From: Brachybacterium halotolerans
GTDB lineage: Bacteria > Actinomycetota > Actinomycetes > Actinomycetales > Dermabacteraceae
Assembly: GCF_016623465.1 (NCBI RefSeq)
Contig: NZ_JAEDAJ010000013.1
Span: 1-64,000, forward strand
Reading direction: 5' to 3'
DNA length: 64,000 bases
Shown: positions 43,184 to 51,752 of the stretch, piece after piece
Position numbering within the stretch: the stretch's first letter is position 1
How the letters are laid out: each line of letters starts with the position of its first letter
The notes under the pieces: generated by a model
What the model was told of the DNA's origin: nothing
What the model saw: the letters and a program-made list of their open reading frames with translations, nothing else
The model's database searches: none
Position numbers and translations under genes: made by a program

Positions 43184-46100
43184 GCGCCACCCGGCCCTCC
43201 CCCACCGACCCGGCGTCGGCCGTGTCATCATGTGCCCGGCCCTCGGTGCGCACGTCCCTCGTGGCCCTCGTCGCCGCCATGGTCGCGGCCCTGTGCACGG
43301 TGACGGCGCCTCCGGCTGCCGCCGCCGGGAAGGTCTCGATCAGCTCCTCGCTGGGCGGTGCCACCGCATCGTCCGACGCCCCCACCGAGGTGAAGCTCTC
43401 GGGCAGCGGCTTCCAGTCGATCCAGGGCGGCTTCGGCGGCATCTACGTCCTGTTCGGTTCGGTGGACTCCGGCTGGCGCCCGAGTCAGGGCGGGGAGACC
43501 GGCGTCGACTACCGCTATGTGCCCGACTCCGAGACGAAGGACAACAAGGGCTACGAGAAGTTCGTGTCCTTCCCCGGGTCCGAGACACAGGATGCGGCGA
43601 ACGGCGGTCTGATCGCGAAGAACGGCACCTGGAGCACGAGCCTCGTGATTCCCGGCCCGGTCTTCGACAGCGTGGACCGCGACGGCAAGGTCACCCGCGT
43701 GGACTGCCGGAAGACCACGTGCGGCATCATCACGATCGGCGCCCACGGCGTGAAGAACGCGAACAACGAGTCCTTCACGCCGATCTCCTTCACGAGCGGC
43801 TCCAGCGGCGCGGCGGGCTCCTCCGGATCGAAGTCCTCGTCGGCCGACGGGTCCACGAGCTCATCCGGGTCGGCCCAGGCTTCGGGCGAGGGCAAGAGCG
43901 ACACGAACGATTCGGCAGGCTCCGCGCGGTCCGATTCCGGTACTGCTGGCGGTTCCGGGTCTGCCGACGAGGCCGGCGCGGGGTCCGGCTCGACGGCCGA
44001 TGGCACCTCCGACGATGCGTCCGACGAGCCAGGCGCCGCCGCGGACGATGACGCGGACTCCGCGGAGCAGGGCTCTGGAGAGGAGGACAAGGCGTCTTCG
44101 GGCGACAGCGCCGAGGACCAAGCCGCCGCGATCAAGGCGCTCGGGGAGGCGAGCATCGGGATCGTCGACAAGGAGGTCACCCAGGGCGGCGCGCTGAGCT
44201 TCACCGCCAAGGGCTTCCTGCCGGACGAACAGGTCGCGGGGACCCTCGACACCGGGACCAGCGGCGCGGGCCCCTATCAGGTGGGCCAGTACGGGGACCT
44301 CGCGGGCTCCGTGCCGATCCCCGGCGATCTGCGTCAGGGCACCCACGTCCTCACCCTCACGGGCGCCGCGTCAGAGCAGACCGCACGCGTGACCTTCACT
44401 GTGCTGCCCGCCTCCGATGCACTCGGCACTGCGGGGACGCAGGACGAGTCGCAGCCCCTCACGGCCTGGGACATCGTCATGATCATCGCCCTGATCCTGC
44501 TCGGCGTCGCCGTGCTGGTGCTCCTGGTCGCGCTGGTGACGACGCTCGCCCGCAGGTCCGCCGCCCGTCGAGCGCGGAAGAAGGCCGAGAAGACGCAGGC
44601 CGAGGCGGCACAGCCCGCACAGCCGTCTGCGCATCCTGTCTTCCCCGATGCGACCCCGCCCGAGGCCGAGGGCTGGCAGCCGGTCGACGAGCGCGCGGAT
44701 CGCTCGCGCGGACGCCACGGCGCAACCCTCGCGCTCGCGCTCATCGCGCTCGCCGCCTCGGAGATGCTGATGCCGATCGGCGGCCAGCAGGCGCAGGCCG
44801 CGGATCACAGGGATGACCAGGTCGACGTCGACGTGACGGTTCCCGAGACAACTCCCGGGGACGCGACGACTCCAGGGACGAGCTCCGGGGACGTGGAGAA
44901 CGCCCAACTCTCCTGGTCGATCAACGCGGAGTCCGGCGGCGGCGCCTACTTCGGCGGCTGCAACTTCCTGGTCGCCGGGAACGTCGGCGACCTGAAGTCC
45001 AGCCACGTCTGGACCGCCGACGAGGCCACGAACGTCTACAAGACCACCGATGGCGACCTCACCGTCACCAAGCCGAACTCCGCCGGCAAGCAGGTCGCTC
45101 CGACCTGGGCCGACAAGTGCAAGGACGCCGACGGCGCCACCGTCAACACCTCCGAGACCTCCTCGACCCACAACCAGCTGAACTTCGCGAAGGGTACCGG
45201 CAGCTACGACGCAGCGAAGAACACGGCTGACGTGCAGTGGAAGGGCACGGCGACCGTCGTCTACTACGGCGGCATGACCTACTGGACGCTCTCCGATCCC
45301 CATCTCGTGGTGAAGAACGGGAAGGCGACGCTCACGGCGACCGCGGGCGGTTACGGCGCGGACATGTACGACGCCACCAAGTGGGTCAAGCTCAAGAGCA
45401 CCACGATCACCCTCGCCAGCTTCAAGGACGCGAAGGTGGGGAAGGACGGCTTCACCGCCACACCGGAGTACAAGGGCGTGAAGGTCTCGACAGACGGAGG
45501 AATGAGCCCGCAGGACACCACGAAGAAGGACTGGGGCTCCTTCCCCCAGGACTTCGTGGACTTCCAGATCCAGACCGGCCAGTCCTCCTACTGGTACACC
45601 TCCGGCGGTCAGGTCGACTCGCGCAAGGTGGCCGATCCCGTGACCGTGAGCTGGGATGCGAAGAACCCTGTGGATCCCGGCGACGGCAGCGGCTCCGGGT
45701 CGGGGAGCGGGTCCGGGTCGGGAAGCGGCAGCGGGTCGGGTGAGGGTTCGGGCAGCGGCTCGGGGACCGGGAGCAGCGGCGATTCCGGTGACGCGGACGA
45801 CTCCGGCCGTACGTCGAACACGACAGGTTCGCGCACTCTGAAGAACGCGCAGCTGCGCTGGGGCATCAACCAGGAGTCGACATCGGCCGCCTTCTTCGGG
45901 GGATGCAACTTCCTGGTCGCAGGCACCGTCCCCAACATGGGCTCGAGCCACGTCTGGTCGGACGCCGACAGGAAGAAGGCCTACAGGACCAGCGCCGGCC
46001 AGGTGAGCCTGGACCGCAAGGGGACGAAGCCCTCCTGGTCGCAGCGCTGCGCGACCTCGAGCGGCGGGACGCTCAGCACCACCGACACGATCGGCACGGG

Positions 46101-47103
46101 CACCGAGATCGTCATCGACGGCGGCACCGGCACCTACGACCCGAAGAAGAAGACGGCCACGGTGCAGTGGAAGGGCTCCTTCTCCGTCGTCTTCTACGGC
46201 GGCATGACGTACTGGTCCGCGAAGAACCCGAAGCTGACGGTGGACGGGGACGGCACCGGGACCCTCACCGCGACCGTCAGCGGATACGGGGCGGACATGT
46301 ACGACACCTCGAAGTGGGTGCCGCTGAAGAGCCGCACGGTGAAGCTCGCGACGCTCTCGGGCGTGAAGCTCTCCGACACGGGATTCTCCGTGACCCCCGA
46401 CTACTCGCATGTGGGCGTGGACGCGAAGGGCGGCATGAATCCGCAGAAGAAGGACTCCTCCTACTGGGGAGCCTTCCCGCAGGACTTCATCGACTTCCAG
46501 ATCGACACCGGCCAGTCCTCCTACTGGTACAGCTCGGGCGGTCTGCGCGACCGCGCGAAGCCGCCGCGCCCGCTCACGGTGAGCTGGGACGCGAGCAGCC
46601 CGCAGAAGGCCAGCACGTCCGAAGGCCCCGGCACGGCGGGCACCGCGCAGGGCGGCGCCGTGAGCACCGACGACGGCCTGGGCGGCGGCCCGGTCACGGT
46701 GTCCTCCGACGGGACGGTGTCCGCTGACGGCTCGGGGCTCGCTGGGGCATCGGGCACGGATTCGGGCGCCCGCGCAGGCGCTGGCGGCTCCACGGCGTTC
46801 GGCAACTCCCCGGCGAGCGCCCTCCCCCTCGCCGCGGCGAGGAATGCGACCGCGGCCCATGCGCTCACCCCCTCGCAGCTCGCGGCGGAGCAGAGCGGCG
46901 GCGACTCCTCGCTGATGAGCCCCACCTGGGGCGGCACCGCACTCATCCCGGCCGCGGTCGACACGGCCTTCGGAACTCCGCTCCGCGCCGCCGGGACGCT
47001 CTCGATCCTGGCTCTGACCAGCGGCGGCCTCGTGCTCTCGCTCAGAAAGGGCTGGCTGGTCCTGCCCTCCTGGAAGGCGGCGGCCACAGCATCCAGCACC
47101 TGA
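43180..47103 (+). CDS. Giant HtaA-domain heme-binding surface protein with internal signal peptide
   Basis: A 1307-aa protein in the hmuTUV operon (ATGA overlap with hmuV). Order: signal peptide about 1-49; a first extracellular beta domain about 50-203; a Ser/Gly/Asp linker about 204-315; a second beta domain about 316-412; a strong transmembrane helix about 430-457 followed by RRSAARRARKKAEK; a 55-residue loop; a second signal-peptide-like stretch about 511-540 ending GGQQAQA/AD; HtaA domain 1 about 575-826; a Gly-Ser repeat linker about 836-866; HtaA domain 2 about 887-1137; and a Gly/Ser/Ala tail with a weak C-terminal hydrophobic segment near 1270-1298. HtaA domains bind heme or hemoglobin in corynebacteria. 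The internal AQA/A site suggests cleavage into two exported chains. A lost stop between two ancestral genes is an equal possibility. Confidence 0.85.
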   Translation: MSATRPSPTDPASAVSSCARPSVRTSLVALVAAMVAALCTVTAPPAAAAGKVSISSSLGGATASSDAPTEVKLSGSGFQSIQGGFGGIYVLFGSVDSGWRPSQGGETGVDYRYVPDSETKDNKGYEKFVSFPGSETQDAANGGLIAKNGTWSTSLVIPGPVFDSVDRDGKVTRVDCRKTTCGIITIGAHGVKNANNESFTPISFTSGSSGAAGSSGSKSSSADGSTSSSGSAQASGEGKSDTNDSAGSARSDSGTAGGSGSADEAGAGSGSTADGTSDDASDEPGAAADDDADSAEQGSGEEDKASSGDSAEDQAAAIKALGEASIGIVDKEVTQGGALSFTAKGFLPDEQVAGTLDTGTSGAGPYQVGQYGDLAGSVPIPGDLRQGTHVLTLTGAASEQTARVTFTVLPASDALGTAGTQDESQPLTAWDIVMIIALILLGVAVLVLLVALVTTLARRSAARRARKKAEKTQAEAAQPAQPSAHPVFPDATPPEAEGWQPVDERADRSRGRHGATLALALIALAASEMLMPIGGQQAQAADHRDDQVDVDVTVPETTPGDATTPGTSSGDVENAQLSWSINAESGGGAYFGGCNFLVAGNVGDLKSSHVWTADEATNVYKTTDGDLTVTKPNSAGKQVAPTWADKCKDADGATVNTSETSSTHNQLNFAKGTGSYDAAKNTADVQWKGTATVVYYGGMTYWTLSDPHLVVKNGKATLTATAGGYGADMYDATKWVKLKSTTITLASFKDAKVGKDGFTATPEYKGVKVSTDGGMSPQDTTKKDWGSFPQDFVDFQIQTGQSSYWYTSGGQVDSRKVADPVTVSWDAKNPVDPGDGSGSGSGSGSGSGSGSGSGEGSGSGSGTGSSGDSGDADDSGRTSNTTGSRTLKNAQLRWGINQESTSAAFFGGCNFLVAGTVPNMGSSHVWSDADRKKAYRTSAGQVSLDRKGTKPSWSQRCATSSGGTLSTTDTIGTGTEIVIDGGTGTYDPKKKTATVQWKGSFSVVFYGGMTYWSAKNPKLTVDGDGTGTLTATVSGYGADMYDTSKWVPLKSRTVKLATLSGVKLSDTGFSVTPDYSHVGVDAKGGMNPQKKDSSYWGAFPQDFIDFQIDTGQSSYWYSSGGLRDRAKPPRPLTVSWDASSPQKASTSEGPGTAGTAQGGAVSTDDGLGGGPVTVSSDGTVSADGSGLAGASGTDSGARAGAGGSTAFGNSPASALPLAAARNATAAHALTPSQLAAEQSGGDSSLMSPTWGGTALIPAAVDTAFGTPLRAAGTLSILALTSGGLVLSLRKGWLVLPSWKAAATASST
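45688..45772 (+). repeat. Gly-Ser coding repeat (linker between HtaA domains)
   Basis: A run of near-identical GGCTCG-like hexamers encodes about 28 alternating Gly and Ser residues, forming a flexible linker between the two HtaA domains. Such simple repeats change length easily by slippage. Confidence 0.85.
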
Positions 47104-47233
47104 TCCCGAAGACCCCCGCCGCAGCCGGGGCGGTGCCGACCAGGTCCGCGACGCTGTGACATGCCCGGCCGACGACCGTCGGCCCCCATCCCTCGCCCGA
47201 GCATTCGGGGCACCACTCCACACGAAGGACAGC

Positions 47234-48673
47234 ATGATGAACACACTCCTCCCCCTGCGGCGCTCCGTCGCCGCACTGTCCGGGGCGCTGATCGCCTCGG
47301 CGGGGGCCTTCGCCCTCTTCGCACCGAGCGCGAGCGCCGCCGAGAAGGTCGACGACGCCTCGCTCTCCTGGTCGATCAACGCGGAGTCCGGCGGCGGCGC
47401 CTACTTCGGCGGCTGCAACTTCCTGGTCGCCGGGAACGTCGGCGACCTGAAGTCCAGCCACGTCTGGACCGCCGATGAGGCCGCGAGCGTCTATAAGACC
47501 ACCGCGGGTGACGTCAGCATCACCAAGCCGAACTCCGCCGGCAAGCAGGTCGCTCCGACCTGGGCCGACAAGTGCAAGGACGCCGATGGCGCCACCGTGA
47601 ACACCTCGGCGAGCTCCTCTACCCACAACCAGCTGAACTTCGCGAAGGGCACCGGCAGCGTGGACGCGGCCAAGGGCACGGCGGACATCACCTGGAAGGG
47701 CGAGGCGAGCGTCGTCTACTACGGCGGCATGACCTACTGGACCCTCTCCGATCCGCACCTGAGCATCGACGCTGACGGCACCGGGACCCTCACCGCGACC
47801 GGTGGCGGCTACGGCGCCGACATGAACGACACCACCAAGTGGGTCAAGCTCAAGGACACCCAGATCACCCTGGCCACCTTCAAGGACGCGAAGATGGGCG
47901 AGGACGGCTTCACCGCCACCCCCGAGTACAAGGGCGTGAAGGTCGACACCGACGGCGGGATGAGCCCGCAGAACACCACCGCGGACGGCTGGGGCAGTTT
48001 CCCCCAGGACTTCGTCGACTTCCAGATCCAGACCGGGCAGTCCTCCTACTGGTACAGCTCCGGCGGGCAGGCCGACGTCCGGAAGACAGCTGACCCGATC
48101 GCTCTGAGCTGGAGCGCTCCCGAGGAGGATCCGTCGACCGGCGACGAGGGGGAGAAGACCGGCGACGTCGATGTCGATGTGGACGTCCCGACGCCCGAGG
48201 ATCCCACCGACCCGACGGACCCCACGGATCCGACCGACCCGGCGGACCCTAAGCCTGAGTTCAAGGTCACCCTGAGCGGCGACTCCGCGACCCTGGGCAC
48301 CGCCAAGGAGAACAATGCCGGCTTCTCGGCCAGCGGCACCCTGCCCACCGTGACCGTGAAGGACACCCGGACGGAGTCCAGCGCCTTCCACGTGAACGCG
48401 GTCGCCTCGGACTTCACGGGCGACGCGGGCAGCTTCTCTGGCAAGGCTCTGGGATGGGAACCGAAGGGCACGGGCACCATCACGGATGCGACCGTCGGAG
48501 CGAAGGTCGAGGCCAACAACCCGGGCCTGGGCACCTCACAGACGCTCATCTCCGCGAAGGACGGTCACAAGACCGGCACCGCTGAGGTGAAGGCCGCTCT
48601 CACGCTGCAGGCGCCCGCGGGCACCGCAGCGGGCTCCTACAGCTCGACGATCACGATCACCACGATCCACTGA
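47234..48673 (+). CDS. HtaA domain protein with C-terminal WxL-like domain
   Basis: A secreted 479-aa protein. Signal peptide about 1-36 (PSASA/AE), one HtaA domain about 41-294, a DPTDPT repeat linker about 320-339 and a C-terminal WxL-like domain about 340-479 (VTVKDTRTESSAFHVNAVASDFTG, split as VKDTRT and VNAVASDFTG; then ALGWEP and SYSSTITITTI). WxL domains hold proteins on peptidoglycan noncovalently, so this is likely a wall-attached heme-capture protein. The HtaA domain is almost identical to domain 1 of the upstream protein, including a 113-bp identical DNA stretch. GAAGGA precedes two adjacent ATGs; 47237 is the alternative start. It ends in TGATG near the DUF916 gene. Confidence 0.85.
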   Translation: MMNTLLPLRRSVAALSGALIASAGAFALFAPSASAAEKVDDASLSWSINAESGGGAYFGGCNFLVAGNVGDLKSSHVWTADEAASVYKTTAGDVSITKPNSAGKQVAPTWADKCKDADGATVNTSASSSTHNQLNFAKGTGSVDAAKGTADITWKGEASVVYYGGMTYWTLSDPHLSIDADGTGTLTATGGGYGADMNDTTKWVKLKDTQITLATFKDAKMGEDGFTATPEYKGVKVDTDGGMSPQNTTADGWGSFPQDFVDFQIQTGQSSYWYSSGGQADVRKTADPIALSWSAPEEDPSTGDEGEKTGDVDVDVDVPTPEDPTDPTDPTDPTDPADPKPEFKVTLSGDSATLGTAKENNAGFSASGTLPTVTVKDTRTESSAFHVNAVASDFTGDAGSFSGKALGWEPKGTGTITDATVGAKVEANNPGLGTSQTLISAKDGHKTGTAEVKAALTLQAPAGTAAGSYSSTITITTIH

Positions 48674-48759
48674 TGATCAGGCGGCGGGCGCTCTGCGCCT
48701 CAGACGCCCGCCGCCCTCTCGACTCCCCTGCTCGCTCCGCTTCCGATCGAGGCCGCCCC

Positions 48760-49728
48760 ATGTCCCGCCCCGCGCCCGTCCGCCGCAGCCTCGCCGCCCG
48801 CGCGCTGCACACGTTCCTGCACCTGTTCGCCGTCGCCGCGCTCGTGCTGATCGCACCGCTCGCCGCGCACGCCGACGACGTCACCCTCTCGATCGACGCC
48901 GGGCCCGTCCCGAAGGGCAGCGGCCGCGGTGAACAGCTCGCCTGGGCCCTGGAGCCCGGCGCGACCGTCGAGGACTCGGTCGTGATCACGAACTTCGACG
49001 ACAGCTCCCTGCAGCTCGACGTCGCCGCCAAGGACGGGGTGACGACCTCGAGCGGCCTGCTCGACCTCGCTCCCCCCGAGACCGCGGACACCGGCATCGG
49101 CTCCTGGGTCCATCTGGAGAAGGACCACGTGGACATCCCTGCGGGAGGAAGCGCCACGGTGCCCTTCACCCTGAAGGTCCCGAAGGACGCCGCACCCGGC
49201 GACTACTCCGGAGGGATCGCCGCCATCCTCGGCACCGAGGGCTCAGCCGTGAGTGTGCAGAACCGCGTCGCGACGCGGCTGGACGTGCGCGTCGCGGGGG
49301 ACGTGACGGTTTCGCACACGGTCTCCGACCTCCACGTCGACATGCCCTCGACCTGGCACCCGCTCTCGCCGTCCACGGCGACGGTGCACTACACGCTCAC
49401 GAACACGGGAAACGCGCGCATCTACGTGCAGGAGTCCGTGACGGCCGCGGGGCCCCTGGGCATCGGAGCCCTGCGCACAGACGCGACGCTCGACGAGATC
49501 CTGCCGGGTGCGAGCGTGGATCGCACCGCGACGGTGGACGCGCGGGCACTCGTGTGGAACCGCGTCACCGTGGACACGACGGCCTTCGGCGTCGACGAGA
49601 CCCCCGGCACCAGTGCGCAGCTGCACGCAGACACGTTCGCGGCCCCGTGGACGCAGCTCATCGTCGCCCTCGTGCTCGTCGCCCTCGCGATCGTCCTGGG
49701 CCTGAAGCTCGGCTCCCGACGGCGCTGA
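48760..49728 (+). CDS. DUF916 / WxL-interacting-type cell-surface protein
   Basis: A 322-aa protein with a signal peptide (about 1-39, ending AAHA/DD), a beta-sandwich domain about 40-165 that matches the DUF916 WxL-interacting peptidoglycan-binding domain (PGATVEDSVVITNFDDSSL; VPKDAAPGDYSGGIAAI), a second beta domain about 170-285, and one C-terminal transmembrane helix (about 293-315) with a short basic tail. In Firmicutes such proteins partner WxL proteins on peptidoglycan. Directly following a WxL-like HtaA protein, it is probably its membrane or wall partner. ATG 48760 has GAGG 8 nt upstream; an ATG at 48673 overlapping the previous stop is possible but gives an Arg-rich, unlikely leader. 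Confidence 0.82.
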   Translation: MSRPAPVRRSLAARALHTFLHLFAVAALVLIAPLAAHADDVTLSIDAGPVPKGSGRGEQLAWALEPGATVEDSVVITNFDDSSLQLDVAAKDGVTTSSGLLDLAPPETADTGIGSWVHLEKDHVDIPAGGSATVPFTLKVPKDAAPGDYSGGIAAILGTEGSAVSVQNRVATRLDVRVAGDVTVSHTVSDLHVDMPSTWHPLSPSTATVHYTLTNTGNARIYVQESVTAAGPLGIGALRTDATLDEILPGASVDRTATVDARALVWNRVTVDTTAFGVDETPGTSAQLHADTFAAPWTQLIVALVLVALAIVLGLKLGSRRR

Positions 49729-49759
49729 TGCTGCGGACGCCTGCGGGACCCCGCCGGTG

Positions 49760-50872
49760 TCAGCGGGTCGTGACGACCTCGATGCGCTGGAACTCCTTGA
49801 GCTCCGTGTAGCCGGTGGTCGCCATCGCGTGGCGCAGAGCGCCCACGAGATTCGTGGTGCCCTCGGCGCTCAGGCCCGGGCCGAAGAGGATCTGGTCCAG
49901 CGGGGCGACGGTGCTGACCTCCACGCGGTGACCGCGCGGCAGCGTCGGGTGATGGGCCTCGCTCCCCCAGTGGTAGCCGCGGCCGGGGGCCTCCTCGGCG
50001 CGCGCGAGGGCCGCGCCGACCATCAGGCCGTCGGCCCCGCAGGCGATCGCCTTGACGAGGTCGCCGCTGCGGCCCAGACCGCCGTCGGCGATGACGTGCA
50101 CGTAGCGGCCGCCGGACTCGTCCATGTAGTCGCGTCGCGCGGCGGCCACGTCGGCCACGGCGGTCGCGAGCGGGACCTGGATGCCCAGGGTCTCGCGGGT
50201 GGTGTGGGAGGCGCCGCCGCCGAAGCCGACCAGCACGCCCGCGGCGCCCGTGCGCATGAGGTGCAGGGCCGCGGTGTAGGTCGCGCAGCCGCCCACGATC
50301 ACGGGGACGTCGAGCTCGTAGATGAACCGCTTGAGGTTCAGCGGCTCCCGCCCCGAGGAGACGTGCTCCGCCGAGACGGTCGTGCCGCGGATGAAGAACA
50401 GGTCCACGCCCGCGTCGACGACGGTGCGCCAGTGCTCCTGCGTGCGCTGCGGCGAGAGGGAGCCCGCGGCGGTCACCCCGGCCTCGCGCAGCTGGCGGAT
50501 GCGCTCGGTGATCAGCTCGGGCTTGATCGGCTCCTCGTACGCCTCGCGGAGCACGCCGACGACCTCGTCCTCGGTCGCCGAGGTGATGCGGTCCAGCTGG
50601 GGCGTCGGGTCCTCGTAGCGGGTCCACAGGCCCTCGAGGTCGAGCACGCCCAGACCCCCGGCGCGTCCCAGGGCGATCGCGACCTCTGGGGAGACGACCG
50701 AGTCCATGGGGGCCGAGAAGATCGGGATGTCGAAGTGGTAGGCGTCCACCTGCCAGGCGGTGGAGACGTCCTCGGGGTCCCGGGTGCGCCGGGAGGGCAC
50801 CACCGCGACGTCGTCGAAGCTGTATCCGCGGCGTCCCCGCTTGTTCCGGCCGATCTCGATCTCGCTCATCAC
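49760..50872 (-). CDS. guaB3: GuaB3 family IMP dehydrogenase-related protein
   Basis: A 370-aa TIM-barrel protein of the GuaB3 family, a paralogue found next to guaB in many actinobacteria. It keeps the flavin/IMP-binding fold (NKRGRRGYSFDDVAVVPSRR, FSAPMDSVVSPEVAIALG, HVIADGGLGRSGDLVKA) but has no CBS domains. The IMPDH catalytic loop GSICTT is replaced by GGGASHTT, so the active-site cysteine is missing and it is probably not an IMP dehydrogenase. TAGACT lies 6 nt before GTG 50872; the ATG one codon earlier (50875) would be too close to that hexamer. Confidence 0.9.
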   Translation of the reverse strand: MMSEIEIGRNKRGRRGYSFDDVAVVPSRRTRDPEDVSTAWQVDAYHFDIPIFSAPMDSVVSPEVAIALGRAGGLGVLDLEGLWTRYEDPTPQLDRITSATEDEVVGVLREAYEEPIKPELITERIRQLREAGVTAAGSLSPQRTQEHWRTVVDAGVDLFFIRGTTVSAEHVSSGREPLNLKRFIYELDVPVIVGGCATYTAALHLMRTGAAGVLVGFGGGASHTTRETLGIQVPLATAVADVAAARRDYMDESGGRYVHVIADGGLGRSGDLVKAIACGADGLMVGAALARAEEAPGRGYHWGSEAHHPTLPRGHRVEVSTVAPLDQILFGPGLSAEGTTNLVGALRHAMATTGYTELKEFQRIEVVTTR

Positions 50873-50894
50873 CATGACAGTCTACCGGGGCTCC

Positions 50895-51602
50895 TCACAG
50901 CGGCCAGCTCAGCGGCACGTCGGGCGTCTTGCCCTTCTTCTGCAGGAACTCGTTGAAGTTCTTCGCCCAGTCCAGGTGCCAGGCGATCTGCTGCTGGTGC
51001 AGCTCGGCGAGACTCGTCCCCTCCAGCTGCGGGAAGGCGGAGACCTGGGCGCGCAGCACGTCGAGCGTGCCGGAGACGTCGACGTCGGCGGTGTGCAGCC
51101 TCCCGTCGGTGACCACGCCGTAGTGCTCCATGAGGGCGCTCAGGGTGCGCTTGCCCTTGCGGAAGCGGTCCACGCCGCGGTCGATGACCAGCGGGTCGAG
51201 CATCGGGGCGACGTCGTGCCCGAGGCGCTCAGCCAGGGTGGGCAGCCCCAGACGGCGCAGCTCGTTCTCGAGGATCTGGAGGTCGAAGCTGCCGTTGAAG
51301 GCGACGAGCGGGACGTCCTTCGCGAGCGCCTCGGCCAGCATGCTCGCGACCTCGTCGAGCGCGGGCGCGGGCTGCATGCCGTGCTCGCGGGCGTGCTCGG
51401 TGGAGATGCCGTGCACCTTCCGGGCGGGCTCGGGGATCTCGACGCCCGGGTCGATCAGCCAGGTCGCGATCGTCTCGTTCTCGCGCCCCGGACCGGCGGA
51501 ATGGACGAGGGCCGCGGTGACGATGCGGTCCTGCGCGACGTCGGTCCCGGTGGTCTCGGTGTCGAAGCCCAGCAGCGGGGCCTGCGTCCAGGAGGTGCTC
51601 AT
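50895..51602 (-). CDS. DEDD-family 3'-5' exonuclease (DNA polymerase III epsilon-like)
   Basis: A 235-aa exonuclease. The Exo I motif is LLGFDTETTGTD, with the two acidic residues in DTE; Exo II appears as LVAFNGSFDLQILENELRR and Exo III as HTADVDVSGTLDVL. It is shorter than a replicative epsilon subunit with no beta-clamp motif I can see, so it is likely a repair or RNA-trimming enzyme. The ATG follows TAGGGT by 7 nt with no Shine-Dalgarno (leaderless). It ends 22 nt before guaB3. Confidence 0.88.
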   Translation of the reverse strand: MSTSWTQAPLLGFDTETTGTDVAQDRIVTAALVHSAGPGRENETIATWLIDPGVEIPEPARKVHGISTEHAREHGMQPAPALDEVASMLAEALAKDVPLVAFNGSFDLQILENELRRLGLPTLAERLGHDVAPMLDPLVIDRGVDRFRKGKRTLSALMEHYGVVTDGRLHTADVDVSGTLDVLRAQVSAFPQLEGTSLAELHQQQIAWHLDWAKNFNEFLQKKGKTPDVPLSWPL

Positions 51603-51667
51603 GGCGTCAACCCTATGCGCGGTCCCCGACGTCCGAGACCGCGCCGTGGGCACTGTGGACGACGGGG

Positions 51668-51726
51668 GTGTGGGGAGGACGCGCGTGTGGGGAGGACCGG
51701 CGTGGGGAGGACCGGTGTGGGAGGAC
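51668..51726. repeat. Four-copy GTGGGGAGGAC repeat upstream of the VOC gene
   Basis: Copies of (GT)GTGGGGAGGAC lie at 51668-51680, 51685-51697, 51702-51712 and 51715-51726 (the last lacks one G). The array ends 12 nt before the putative -10 (TAGGGT, 51739-51744), a natural place for a multi-site activator or repressor. Confidence 0.75.
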
Positions 51727-51752
51727 GGCCTCGGGGCGTAGGGTCGGTGCGC

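Noticed and set aside
44560..44720. A missed stop or frameshift splitting the 1307-aa HtaA protein into two genes.
   Set aside because: The frame is continuous here and has no good internal start with a Shine-Dalgarno. Still possible as a sequencing artefact, so it is listed as a test of the finding.
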